DNA of 64,000 nt from Eretmocerus hayati (taxonomy: Eukaryota; Arthropoda; Insecta; Hymenoptera; Aphelinidae). Shown piece by piece: positions 23,318-34,925 of the stretch. The stretch spans positions 147,114,522 through 147,178,521 of the forward strand of contig CM056741.1 in the NCBI GenBank assembly GCA_029851415.1, given 5' to 3'. Each line of letters begins with the position of its first letter. Positions within the stretch are counted from its first letter, which is position 1. A model generated the notes under the pieces. That model did no database searches. It worked only from the letters and a program-made list of their open reading frames with translations, and had not been told where the DNA came from. A program made the position numbers and the translations under genes.

Positions 23318-23995
23318 AGGGGTACTTTGGGGAGTACTTTCACACAGATTGGTGCACATCAGTCCAGATGGGAGCATATGTGACCGTGGTCGAAGATGCC
23401 ATTTTTGCTGAAACCACGAAATGCGGCATTTTGTAACGCTCGGCAAAAAAAATAAAAAAAAATAACCTCCGCCAAATTTTTTTTACTGAAATTAGATGTC
23501 TGAAAGAACATTCTCGCACAAGTTTGGTGAAGAAAAATTAAGATATATTTTTGGATCGAGTCCTGAATTTTCGACTTTTTCGTAAATAGCTCAACTTGTA
23601 TCGGCTATAGCTCTCATAAAAAGTACGATAATCGACTTCTGCAGGTGATCAAATTGTAGGTTTTTCCAAGACCTTGAAAATGACTACCTGCAGAAGTCGA
23701 TTATCACATGTCTAGTAGGAGCTAGATCGCTTTGAAACATGCCCAAAAATCGCTAAAATTTGCTCTCAATAATTAGCTCGCAGAAGTAGTCAGGCTCACT
23801 GAGTGGCCTTGGACAATTCTTTTTTCAAAAGTACTAGTCTTGACGAGAAAAATGCGCCCAAGTACGTTGAAGAATATTGAATTGCGTTGGAACTATGATT
23901 TTCCTAGGATAGGCTAAAAAAAGGGCCTAAAATGGCCCTTTCATGGGCCCTGGGGCTCACAGGGGGGGGGGGGGCGGGTGCGAAAAAATCTGAAA

Positions 23996-24357
23996 ATAGT
24001 ACATTACGCGACAAGGGCCGAAAGTGACCCATCGCGGCCCGGGTAGGTTGCCGCACGAGCCGGTAGGCGAGGGCGGCATACCCGCGGCCGCGATGGGTTA
24101 TTTTTGGCCCGAGGTGCGTACACTATTTTTCGGTGACACTTGTATCGAAATTCTATGCTTTCCGACGCGATGTCGGGGCAAAATGCCGCTCCGCCGTACA
24201 GGTTAGAAAACGTCAGAGCATGCAATGTAGTGGCCCGAGGGCGGAGCCCGAGGGCTACTGCGCATGCTCGCTCGTTTTCTAGCCTGGGCGGCATTGCGGC
24301 ATTTTCTGCCCCGGGATCCGGGCGGAAACCATAGGCTTTCGATGCCAGTGTGCCGAA
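23996..24357. mobile_element. GC-rich double-hairpin insert in the 4-kb palindrome
   Basis: About 360 bp of markedly GC-rich sequence separates halves of the right arm that are joined in the left arm near 20545-20565. It contains two successive hairpins: one built from CCCATCGCGGCC and GGCCGCGATGGG (24027-24098), the other from TCTATGCTTTCCGACGC-type arms (about 24150-24340). GAGCCGGTAGGCGAGGG inside it resembles motifs at 6935 and 7579. Composition differs sharply from the flanks. Confidence 0.65.
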
Positions 24358-24913
24358 AAATTTTTTTCGTACTATTTCAACATAGTACTAATGGAAAAAG
24401 ATTTTTGCGGATTTTTCCCAGACCCCCCTGGTGACGGTTTTGTCCAGGTTGCTCCAGAATGACTCATATAAAATAATGCACCACGTTTGTGGAGCGCTAT
24501 AATCGTAACTTCATTTTTTACACCCCCTGCAATTTTTTTCACATTGCCGAGACATGTAACGACGCATAATCTCATTTTGCTACACTGAACACTCGTTTGT
24601 CGTCGAGTTTACCTCGTCCAGTTTTCCATCAAGTAGAATTACTAGCAAAACAATGGGTCATATTGTCGAAGAGATATGAACAAATTCGGTACAATGTTTC
24701 CTTAGCTCATTGCCTCCTTGTAAATCAATAATCTAATTCTTTGGATTACCTTAAAGGCGGATGCGGAAACATTGGTTTTATGCGATTAAGGAGGGTCATG
24801 TTCCACCGCTCCAATTTTTGCAAAGTTTAACTTCCTTGAACACGAAAGTTGAGAGTTAAAGATAAATGAGTGGATCAATAACAAATAATCTGTTCCTCTT
24901 TTCCAAAAGTTAG

Positions 24914-25161
24914 TTAACACGTTCGCCGCGACGCTGTTTTCTCGTAATTTTATTCCGGCCATGAATTGGACCATCGGAATGCGGTAGAAACGCCCATATG
25001 GAGTTGAACTTTTCTTTGGCTCATTGTTGACGCCCTTACTGAAGTAAACCACCAAGATAGATTTTTTGGGAGAATTTTCCAAGCAAATCTAATTTGGTAA
25101 AGATTCAAAAATGAAAAATGTCGGGTCCCACCGGTGGGGCCCATCGCAGCGAACGTGTTAA
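24914..25161. mobile_element. piggyBac-like TTAA MITE, 240 bp
   Basis: TTAA lies at both ends (24914-24917 and 25158-25161). The ends CACGTTCGCCGCGACG and CGCAGCGAACGTG are inverted copies, and the right end holds the palindrome CCCACCGGTGGG. This is the best-preserved copy of the family. Relatives are at 4826-4980, 57872-58118 and 61135-61354, with single ends at about 28296-28333 and 34256-34290. Confidence 0.85.
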
Positions 25162-26561
25162 CAAAGGTTGGTTGAGTCGGCGGAGGATATCTTTATGAAG
25201 CTATGGTGATGGACTCGTTGACACACAACTTTGCTGCAAACGCACCAACTTTCTCACCCTTTATGATGAAATTCAGAATTTATACCTCGGTTGCTATACT
25301 CATGAAATTCTTGGGCCTCTTCCTTGGAGTTCCATTCTTTGATCGAGTTTTGTGTTGTATAAAAATGCGAATGAAAACAATTTGGCTTATTAAAAACTTG
25401 AAAGATGTACCGAAATACGCTATGACGAATTACAACTCTGAACGGAAAAACAGTGAAGATAAGTTCATCGAAAACGACGGAACAATGAAACAAATGCCTT
25501 GATCAACCTGAAATTGACCATGCATTCCTGTATCGCTAAATCACGTTAGGAAATATTTTAACGATTACGAATCGGGCGGGAAAAGTTTTTTGAAAAGCCA
25601 ATACTTCTATCCACGATTCGCATGATGAACTTCTTCACCGGAAATCGCCAATATCGAACGCGCGAAAACGGAGTTTTGCTTGTATATACTACAGCAACCT
25701 TTCTACAACTGTTCTTTGCCCTTATCAACTTCAACTTTGGTAAAAGGCTACATTAGCAGAGCTCAACCATTCCAGTGTGGAGAAACCTCGAACTCTCTGC
25801 TGTTAGCCTTAATTTTTTTATATATCTGTAGAAACATGAGGTAATAAGGTGGTGAGACGTTCTCTAAGAGAGTATTGTAAGTATTGCACTTGAATTACAT
25901 CGAGCTCAATCACTTGCAGAGAGCTAAGTTCTGATATTTATGGGCACAAAATCTGTCCCGTTACAGTTGTAGATCTAGCACTCTGATATGGAATGAAGTC
26001 TTTTCAATCAAAAGCAATCTAGCTCTTCGCATTAATAGCTCTTCTTGTACGGAATAATTTTCACGTGCTTACATAAAGGGTATTTTTTGTTTCGCAAGCT
26101 TAAATTCCACTCAATATTCGGTTAGCTTGATTCGGCTGCAGAGTTCTATAGCTACTAAAGACAAAGCTGAGGCTCCTAGAAAACACAGCGTGTCAGCTTC
26201 AATTTCCGAATAGCTGAGCATTTGTCAAAGGAAACTCTCCTCTTAATTAAATGCTCACTCTTTTCTGCATTACAAAGTCCTTTTTTCTCTCTCTTATTTC
26301 ACTTCTTCCATTTCTTTGTGTTGTCCGAATGCATGACTGCCGGATGCACACCAATTCTATACCAGCATGAATTATTTCTTGTCTCTCTTTGTCTAGTCGA
26401 ATGATTCAATTGTATCTGACAAAATTCTGATACCAGCCGATGGCGCTGGATTCTGCGGAACCATACCAATAACTTGACGATGTCATCGTTACATTGATGT
26501 ATTTTCATCCTGACTGTAGTTTGTGGAGTAAAAATTGAAAAGTGCGCGTTTCTTCTGCAAC
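25162..26561. other. Non-coding stretch, no gene recognised
   Basis: Frames of 60-99 codons occur, but none carries a motif or splice context that supports a gene. Confidence 0.4.
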
Positions 26562-27340
26562 CTGGGGTAACTTTAGAACACTTGTATCGAGAAATACATA
26601 CGTTTTTGGGGAATGATATAACTTTGAAATTTTTCCAGTAACCGAAGAGAGTTAGGTTTTATTCGTAAACCAGGTGAGGTAACTTTGGAACACTTGTTGA
26701 TTGAGTTTCAGGAAGCGCACAATAGGGTTCGAAAATCTTTTCCACGAGACCCACGATAACACATACGAGCTTCAATGACACTAGGACTATGGTAAATCGG
26801 ATTTCCTGTGTTTAGGAATGAATGTAGAGCTGTACAGAAAATTAATGTCAAAAGTTGTCACATGTCACTCTCACTGTTCCAAAGCTACCACAATGGGGAT
26901 CTCACTCTGGAACATGACTCTGAGCGCGTATGACTCCGACTAGGAACGTGAAATAGTATTTATAGCACTCTAACCTAAAAATCGCAACTTTGAACATGAT
27001 TTTTGGATTCTCGTGCTATAAAATATCACATGAAACTGCGTACAGATGGATAGTTTTATTACGAAGAATTTATAACACTCGCTTCGCTCGTGTCATAAAC
27101 AGTTCTTCGTACAAAACTACCCCTTCGCAGTATCATGATATACTATTAATTACCACCAATCGAAAGTCAAAGGAATTCCTTTCTACGTGAATGTATTTCT
27201 ACGCGACTAATATCTACGAGAAAATCAAAATCGAGAGATTTTGATTTTCGCGTTTTCCGAATGAGAGGAGAATTTTTTCATGTGCCAAAGTTGGTCGGTG
27301 TAGGAAGGGTATGTCAAAAGTGTTTCAAAGTTACCTCAGT
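26562..27340. mobile_element. Probable decayed element with GGTAACTTTGGAACACTT ends
   Basis: The left part has GGGGTAACTTTAGAACACTT (26565) and again GAGGTAACTTTGGAACACTT (26677). The right part has the inverted phrase AAGTGTTTCAAAGTTACCTC (27318-27337). In the middle, a hairpin around 27055-27115 (TATAACACTCGCTTCGCTCG) is visible. No coding capacity. Boundaries are uncertain. Confidence 0.4.
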
Positions 27341-27889
27341 TGACAATATCATAATTAAAAATCTAGCGTGAAATGGCTAGTTTGAACCCATTTGGCAGAG
27401 TCATTATTTGCATGATCTGAACGCAAAGAGTGCTATCTCTATCGCATTTGGATGATTGAATGGACGCTGAGTCTCATACTCCCTCTAATGGATGACGATA
27501 TTAAATGAATTTTTACTTACAACTATAAGCTATTTTGTATCTTGAGCCCTCATCAAGAGTGTTTCCAATTCTGTACGGGTACAACATAGTGGTATCCGCA
27601 TAAAATATCCATTGTCCTTTATGGGATCGGTTGTATTTCTGTAGAATCTGTAAAACTCAAATTCAGGATACCACATGAGTCCTTCATATTATACCGTCTC
27701 CAAGTTTTTGGCTTGGTAGATGATTACATAGCCACTTTCCTACTTTATATTCTCTAGTTGCATTTACGTCGCTTCGTTCATAAATTTAAAATCCGTGCAT
27801 AAATTTTTGAGACTTGATTAGACTCAATTGGAATGAAGATTAAACATGTGTTAATACCTTCTAATCGTCCCTACTCCGCAAAAGAGATC

Positions 27890-28060
27890 TTCAAATCTTG
27901 AGCGAGTAACGTTTCCCAGGCCTCAGTCAACCACCAGGAGGATCCTTTGCTGATCCTTGGAGAGAAACACACTCCCCCGCCCCAACCTCCCAGCACGGGG
28001 GATCTTGGGATCTCGGTAGCACATGGCACAATCCCCCCTGTTCGAAAGAGCCAAGATACG
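27890..28060. repeat. GAGTAACGTTTCCC repeat, diverged copy
   Basis: This is a diverged copy of the roughly 480-bp repeat found at 44934 and 45415. Shared phrases include CGAGTAACGTTTCCCAGGCC, CTCAGTCAACC, GGAGGATCCTTTGCTGATCC and GGGGGATCTTGGGATC. It is only partly preserved. Confidence 0.6.
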
Positions 28061-29570
28061 TTGTGAAAAATTCAAAAGGACTTCATGAATTCACAATTTA
28101 CCGGCTATTTTCATGTTATTTATCGGAATTCCCGCAAAAACTGAGTTTTCATTGAGTATCTTTGACAAATCAAGTCCGATACTGAAACTGGCGTGTAAAT
28201 ATGTTCTTGACATCATAATTAATGAGTCGAACCGCAACCTAAGCCATTAGATGTGTCCACGTCGCTTGGTGCACACTAGAGCCCGAACAAAAACGAGTCC
28301 CACCCGTGGGACCCGTCGCAGTGAACTTGTTAACATTCGTTCTCCACCGTCGAGGTCCAAGACATAACTAAAGTCGAAAGAGTCCACACCTTCATCCCCT
28401 AGCTGAACCGTACCACTATCACGGATGCTCTGTAATACTGGATAGCTCTATGATCATCATAGTATGATGAAACCTTCCTTCACTCCAACGCGTTGATTTA
28501 AGAGCGATATAAATATTTCGATTCACAAATGAATTGATCAAAGAAATTATGGTGGACGTTGTAAAAGCTCTCTGAAACCTTGAATGATAGCTCAAGGCAA
28601 TTTCCGTTTCGTGATTCATGAAAAATATTGTACCATGTATCAGTTATGGAACAGTCTAGAATCTAGAGATTTCAGTCATTAGCTCACGTGCTGCACGTCG
28701 GGTCCCAAGCTTCTCAATTTGAAACGTATCATGGCACATAGGTGTGCATCTCGTTTCAATAATCTGTAGTAGCCTCCAAACATCAACAGAATTATGTTGG
28801 AGATTCTGATAAGGATGATACAATGGAACGGAGTAGGGTATGAGGTAGATATTACAGTTATTACTACATAAGCAAGATGCCCATGCCATGCTTGAGCCAT
28901 GCAGAGCCATGGTGTTGTCTGCTGCAGGGGCTGTATGCAACCATGCAACTGATGAAATATAAGCGTGATGTGCCAGACATGTAAGTTTGGGTTGGTTATT
29001 TGCTGCTAGGTGCCCTCCCGCAAAACCCTGTGATCTAACTCTGAGAGTTGATGTTAAAATAATTCTGTTGTGAGGTTCTCACCCATTACATGGAGCCTAT
29101 TGCATGTAGAGACAAAATTGTGATTATCACTGCGGCAATGGATGTTTTAGTTCCAATTGTCATGGACAAGTTCCTCATGATTGATCTTCAATATCCAATA
29201 TACTAGTTATATCGTCATTTTGAGGAGCATAAGGACTGATGGTGTATTTGAAAGTATTGGAGCTTTAAGATCTCAAGTGTCAGGATAGAATGCATTGATC
29301 ACTCAGCGCGAATTATCTAGAGTAGCTGCAAATCAGCTAGTGATAGCTGGTTTAGTCAGCTAACATGAACTGATTTCAACTGATTGTATCAGCCATCACG
29401 GGAGATGATATGCAATGATGAGCACCGCTCGTAGATGTGTTTCTTCACGTTATCTGCATCTCGTGATACATTTTTAGCTCTGGTATTCATAGTCGTTCGT
29501 TTCGTGTAGTGGGATCTATTTCATTATCCGATCTTCGAGTCGCTGTAATGTCCCGGATGTGGGCCATCCT
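28061..29570. other. Non-coding stretch with small repeat fragments
   Basis: It holds one end of the TTAA family at 28296-28333 (CCCACCCGTGGGACCC, then CAGTGAACTTGTTAAC). A patch of AGCTGA/TCAGCT words lies at 29328-29405. No gene is recognised. Confidence 0.4.
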
Positions 29571-29605
29571 CTATAGCTCTATGGAGGGTGGCCCTCATTC
29601 GGGGC
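29571..29605. repeat. Minisatellite, part left of hAT element
   Basis: TGGAGGGTGGCCCTCATTCG followed by GGGCATGCAGTG is one unit of the array that continues at 30948. The array is split by the hAT-type insertion. Confidence 0.7.
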
Positions 29606-29613
29606 ATGCAGTG

Positions 29614-30939
29614 TAGGGCTTCCACGAGACGAGACAAGACGAGAGTTAAGGTACTCTCGGACTCGTCTCGGACGGTGTTTTCACGGTCTCTGTCTCGTCT
29701 CGGTCTGCTCCGTTCCGGTCTCGGCCTCGGTCTCGGACTCGGCTCGATTTTGACGAGGCTCTCGGCGAGACTCTCGTTGATGATTTTTGGAAATCAAAGA
29801 GAACCGTCCACGGAGTGGATTTATCACTGTTAAGAATCAGCATGTCTGCTGGTTATATTAGCTTGCATATTAGGCGAATTCATGATATATATGATTTGAA
29901 AATTCCCGCGCGATACAGGCAAGATTCATCATATCGATCGAGTGATAAACTCATTCAAACGTTCATGCAGTACATCGATGGCCCAGAGTAAGAAGGAACT
30001 ATCTGAAAACGTAAGACTTGAACGGAACTATCTGGATTTGTCTGGTTTAAAAGGAACTATCTGAAAATTCTGTTTTAGAAATGAACTATCTGTGAATTCC
30101 TCTACAAATAGTCCCTTTTCAACCAGAAATTCACAGATGGTTCCTTTCCAAAACAGAAATTTTCAAATAGTTCCTCTACATCAGACGAATTCAGATAGTT
30201 CCTTTCAACTTTTACAATTCTAGATAATCCCTTCTGACCAAAAATTCATAGATAGTTCCTTTCTAGAACAGAAATTTTCAGATAGCTCCTCTTGAATCAG
30301 ATAAATCCACATAGCTCCTTTCAACTCTTACGATTCTGGATAGTTCCTTTCAGCCAAAAATGTATAGATACTTTCTTTTAACCAAAAATTTTCAGACAGT
30401 TCCTTCTAACCAGACATTTACAGATAGTTCCTTTCAAGTCTTACGATTTCAGATCGTTCCTTTTCACTCTGAGCCATCTATATTCTTCCAACTCATAGTG
30501 TGTAGACTATATACACGTACGTGAATATAGATATCTCTCTACGGTCTACTTGCCATGTGAACAATCTCGCTTGGCCTTTACCTTTAGTACTGCTCATATC
30601 GGCCTTTGGAAACGTTCCATAGTAGCCACGTGGAAGCCAAAATGAATCGGATAAAACGCACTCCATTTCTTTATAGTTTTGATTCGATTGAACATTCAAT
30701 ATTTGATACTCTCCCCACTATTCGTTCAAAAACTAGTGCAGGAACTTCATTAGTACCGAAACCACCGAGACTCTCGCGAGACTGGCGGATAGAGTCGAGA
30801 CGAGAGTCGAGACTGTCCAATGAGTGCCTCGGTCTCGCCGAGAGAAAAGATCCCTCAGTCCCGGTCTCGGCCTCGGTCTCGATTTTCGAGACGAGATGAG
30901 ACTGAGACCGAGACTAGTCTCGATCTCGTGGAAGCCCTA
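29614..30939. mobile_element. hAT-type element with exact 8-bp duplication
   Basis: A 1326-bp element begins TAGGGCTTCCACGAGACGAG and ends TCTCGTGGAAGCCCTA. It is flanked by ATGCAGTG on both sides (29606-29613 and 30940-30947). The subterminal 150 bp at each end is packed with CTCGTCTCG/CGAGACGAG words, a likely array of transposase-binding sites. The target is a minisatellite whose other units read through without interruption. The interior contains a separate foldback (29977-30478). No transposase is seen. A related but undated element occupies 41715-44418. Confidence 0.85.
29977..30478. mobile_element. Foldback made of GATAGTTCCTTT repeats, nested
   Basis: The ends GATGGCCCAGAGTAAGAAGG and the complement of GATGGCTCAGAGTGAAAAGG enclose a run of short imperfect repeats. 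These are GGAACTATCTG in the left third and CAGATAGTTCCTTTC in the right two thirds, switching orientation near 30108. Long subterminal repeat arrays facing each other are typical of foldback-type elements. A truncated relative lies at 34334-34645. Confidence 0.7.
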
Positions 30940-30947
30940 ATGCAGTG

Positions 30948-31320
30948 TTATAGAGGGTAGCCCACATTCGGGACAAGGGTGGCCCACATTCAGTGTATGT
31001 AGTGTTATAGAGAGTAACCCACATTCAGAACAAAAGAGGCCCACATTTGAGGCATATGGTGTTGTAGAGGGTGGCCCACATTCGGGACAAGAGTGACCCA
31101 AATTCGGGGCATGTAGTGTTATAGAAGGTGGCCTACATTCGGGGCATGTCGTGTTATTGAGGGTAGCCCATATTCGGGACAGGGGTGGCCCACATTCGGG
31201 GCACGTACTGTTATAGAGGTCGGCCCACTTTCGGAACAAGGGTGGCCCACGTTCGGGACAAGGTTACCCCACAGTCGAGGCATGTAGCTCTGTGTAAGAT
31301 GGACCACATTCGGGACATGG
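30948..31320. repeat. Minisatellite of about 57-bp higher-order units
   Basis: Alternating half-units such as GGTGGCCCACATTCGGGGCA and GGTGGCCCACATTCGGGACA, spaced by TGTAGTGTTATAGA, run for at least six diverged units. On the - strand the repeat translates to runs with CPECG and APNVGH. These look zinc-finger-like but arise only from the repeat. Confidence 0.8.
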
Positions 31321-31889
31321 GTGGTCTCTGTCACTATCGTTGCTGGAGGAATCGTTGAAGTTGTATTCCTTACGAGGAATGACGTAGCTCCAATTCGCCA
31401 AAACCACCACAGCAACTTATCTCGAGTGTTCGGAAGCTCCGAGAGCAACACATCACTTCACCTGCAGTTGCAGCACTTCTCATTCTCGCTACTTGCTCCG
31501 AATACCGAGATTATTAACTTCAAGGATCCGTCACGAGCTTGGAAAGATGCGTCAGAGTACAGCTCATCCTCGGGTTGCTGCTCACGATCGTACGGAATAA
31601 CTGAGCTACTCTCGAGCACCCACCAAGGTCACGTTCAAGGCCTAATTTGCTCCCAGGCATAAGTTTAGCTCCAACCTAAATTCTGTCGGTGCATCTGGGC
31701 GCGGCTGGTAAACTGCACTGATGCGCGCGAGTAGTACCAGAGTCAACTCAACGGTCGAACTGGCGGAACAAATAAAGATCTCTAAATCTCCGTGTAGTTA
31801 TGCTGTCGTCATATGAGGCTCCTTCTCATTATATCTCCTTCGATCCAATGCTGATCACCACATGTGCACGTACATGCGGCACACTCACA

Positions 31890-33026
31890 AATGTCGTTTA
31901 GCTGAAAAATCAGCTATATTAGCTGAGGAATCAGCTATATTAGACGATTGAATCAGCTATTACACGCTGATCTTCTAGTCGACGGATTTTCACTGTCACG
32001 AATAACTACTTTAGCTGAATTTCAGCTACATTAGCTGGTTTTTAGCTACAATCACTGATTTATAGCTGATCATAACCACTACAGAGGCTATATGGGACCT
32101 CTCGTGAAACGAATCGAGTAAATATCAAACAAAAATTCCTCTATCCGTCGTGATTTGGTCTGGAATCGTTTTTAACACCTAGACTGCCGGCCTGGCGCAT
32201 ATATATGCTACTCATTTCATGATCAGTTTGGTTTTTGTAGGTGAGTTTTCAATGAGGTTTCCATGATGGAATGGATTTAGAAGCATCGTGAGCTATCCTG
32301 AGATTCTTCCAAACCAACCAATGTATCTAAATTACCCCTAACAAGGGGGCGAAACCCCTTAAAATTCAAGAATAGAATATCAGACTTATATCAGATTTTC
32401 CGACACTTCTCCAGGCTAATAGTTTATGTACATTAGTGTTTCCACAACAACTGCAGGTAACAATTTGGATCCTCCGCGAACCATTTTATCACATAAATCC
32501 TCTCAAAAGTCAGAAATTCTCTGATTATGAATCTTCAAATTTTCAACCCCTGATAAGGGGTAGTTTTGATATTTGGTGTTCTTTGATGGTATGAATGCAT
32601 GGAGAAGTGATTTAGACTGCCTATTACATCCGAGGAAGCCAGGGATTCATTTAGATGTAAATGAATGATAATTTGCCAAATTCCGAAATGTACAGTATTG
32701 GGCCCGACCTTTGCCTGCCAGGCCGGCTCATATATGAGCCATCCATGACCTTGAGAACTCATCGCGACATATTGGTTACTCATAGATACAAATTTTCTCC
32801 TTCGGAAGTGGTCATTTCATTAGGAAAAATGATTTTTATTATGATGAAAAATATCCAAGGGTTAATATATTCATGTCGATATTAGAACCCGGATTTGTGG
32901 AGTTTTTCCGACAAAATAATCGATCCAAGCGTGATTTCAGCGTTCGCTGATTATAGATCAGCAGTTTGACGACCCATTTGAATATTAGCTGATATTTCAG
33001 CTATGTACCAGCTGATTGCTGATGAG
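31890..33026. repeat. AGCTGA-rich palindromic repeat patches
   Basis: AATCAGCTATATTAGCTGA and similar self-complementary words cluster at 31899-32070 and, in lower density, at 32937-33026. A third patch is at 29328-29405. They could be ends or subterminal parts of one decayed element; no boundaries can be fixed. Confidence 0.4.
32172..32875. mobile_element. Possible decayed piggyBac-like ends
   Basis: TTAACACCTAGACTGCCGGC at 32172 and TTTGCCTGCCAGGCCGG at 32711 look like piggyBac-family left ends. The latter is followed by the perfect palindrome GGCTCATATATGAGCC at 32725-32740. The inverted end CCAAGGGTTAA lies at 32865-32875. These may be two overlapping copies. Confidence 0.35.
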
Positions 33027-34333
33027 AGAGCACGCATACATTCTCCAGAACTGTAAGGGTTGAGTTGATAAGAATGGTCGTTATCAATTTCAGTTGTCAG
33101 CCCGTGAGTTATTGGAGGGTTTCGCGCAAAATTTTATCCTCAGTCTTTATTTCGTTCTACTTCTAAAGATCTTCCCCAGTATGAACTTGTGCTTTTCTCT
33201 ATACTCCACATTCGACGACACCTATGCACACAGACGCTACGCTTCGCGATCCCGAAAAAGCTCACGCCTCGCCCACTGTGCACTTTGGAACACTGTCGCT
33301 CAGAGCTCGTTCTATACGCTAAAAGCAGAGAAAAGTCCATTCTTGAATTCCGTTCCCAAATCTATATACCAAAGGCACGAGTGATTTTCCCTCTTCACAT
33401 GCAAGCATCCTCGACAAATCGAATGACTGGCCCGAAACGCTGGGCTTTTCCCCCATCGCCGACGTTTTTTTTTTGTTATTTTAAAAAAGAGAATTTCTCG
33501 CGTTGACTGCGCGTATAAATCGTTTCCTCTCTGTGTGTTAGAAAGTCGTATACAAATCTCACAGCAAACAAGATCGAGCTTCTCTGACCCGCATGCAACC
33601 GGGAAAAGTCAATTGCGGTGGCGTATGATCTGCCCTCTCACCCCTCGAGCCATTGCTATGTCAGACCGATATAATATACGCGTGTCGACGCGCGAGCCGA
33701 GTTGTTGGAAAAATTAGAGCCGAGTGCTACTGCTGCTGCTGTGAAGGGAAACGGATAACACGGGGTGGCCCGGATGATATTGGCTCTTGGGGTGGTCTCG
33801 CTGGGGCTGGGGTGGCAATGCGAGTGCGGGGAGGAATGAATAATGCACGCGGCTCGAGGCCACCGACCGCTCGCGTCGAGGGACGAACCTCGATGGGCAT
33901 TCGAGTGTGGCAATAATGGGTCGGGTCTATACGATTTTTCTGGCTGTTATGGTGGAGAGTGGAAAACATCCCCATTCAATTGCCGCAAGCGTGATTTTCT
34001 GCTCCCTCTTTGTGTGTAGTGTTATATACTATTTATAGGCATGACTATGGCTATGTGGATACATAGCCATAGCCGACATTTCTAATTGGATGTAAAGATG
34101 GATGATGGTGATGGTGACAAACAAATTGGGTACACTTCTATGTCACAATAACGAGGTCATAAGGTAATTCTACCCAACTTGCCTCCATATGCCGATCTCA
34201 GGAATGGGCACTCGTAGACCTTCCTGATAATTTCTTTTACATTAGTAATGTTGACGCGTTTGCTGCGGTGGGACCTACCGTATTCACGGGTGTTCGGCAG
34301 ATTTTCGTCTCGTAGAATTTGACATTGCACGGG
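33027..34333. other. Non-coding stretch, locally CpG-rich
   Basis: The segment 33600-33910 is richer in G+C (GGCTCGAGGCCACCGACCGC) and has open frames on both strands. None has an identifiable domain or a strong splice context. A single TTAA-family end lies near 34256-34290 (GTTTGCTGCGGTGGGACC). Confidence 0.35.
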
Positions 34334-34645
34334 ACCCCTTTTAACCAGAAATTCACAGATAGTTCCTTTCTGGAACAAAAATTTTCAGATAGTTTCTTTC
34401 AAATCAGACAAATCCAGATAATTCCTTTCAATTCTTACGATTCTGGATAGTTCTTTTCAGACAAAAGTTTATAGATAGTTCCTTTCTCGGACAGACATTT
34501 CCAGATAGTTCCTTTCAAACCAGACGAATTCAGATAGTTCCTGTCAAGTAAACAATTTCAGATACTTCTTTTTACAGATATTTTTGGATAGTTTCTTTCA
34601 AGTCTCACGATTCGAAATAGTTCCTTATTAATCTGAGCCATCGAT
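34334..34645. repeat. GATAGTTCCTTT repeat array, truncated
   Basis: At least eight imperfect copies of CAGATAGTTCCTTTC in one orientation are followed by AATCTGAGCCATCGATATG. This matches the right half of the foldback at 29977-30478. The left half is missing. Confidence 0.65.
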
Positions 34646-34834
34646 ATGATAGAAGTTCTGAAAAAGCACGACAAGTCGATATTGGCATCGCTGCATTGCA
34701 ATGTTATTGAATGTATGAGGTTATTGGACATAGGTAATTGTTAAAAACAATCGTACTTCATATAAGTCTGGTTCGGAAGGCAACATTCGAAAATAAACTT
34801 GATTCTGGCTGCTAGCTCCCGATGACCCGACCGC

Positions 34835-34925
34835 GAATACGAAAAAAAGTCGCAATTGGACAACCGCGAATAAGAAAAATCGCGAATACTAAATCCGTGA
34901 ATACGGAGGTTTACCTGTATTACAG
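34835..34925. mobile_element. Single end of a pogo-like MITE
   Basis: The segment reads CCGCGAATAC several times and ends CGTGAATACGGAGGTTTACC, then TGTA. Its complement begins TACAGGTAAACCTCCGTATT, the style of pogo-like ends. The opposite end is not found. Confidence 0.45.

Larger units (their letters stand above)
20443..24472. mobile_element. 4-kb palindromic element with tRNA-like modules
   Basis: This is the largest inverted repeat of the window. The left arm (20443 to about 21800) matches the right arm (about 22190-24472) base for base over long stretches. Shared features are TTTATATGAGTCATTCTGGA ends, a GC-rich core near 21235-21420, and a tRNA-like module close to the centre. The 66-residue frames in the two arms (21340-21540 and 22462-22662) differ at one residue, so the arms are recently formed or kept alike by conversion. 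The right arm is longer because it carries two later insertions (22772-23317 and 23996-24357); the left arm shows both sites empty. No transposase is recognisable. The target duplication is not clear (TA is possible). Confidence 0.8.

Noticed and set aside
30937..31451. - strand frames with repeated CPECG, zinc-finger-like
   Set aside because: They are the translation of a minisatellite; spacing and lack of paired His/Cys ligands do not fit a zinc finger.
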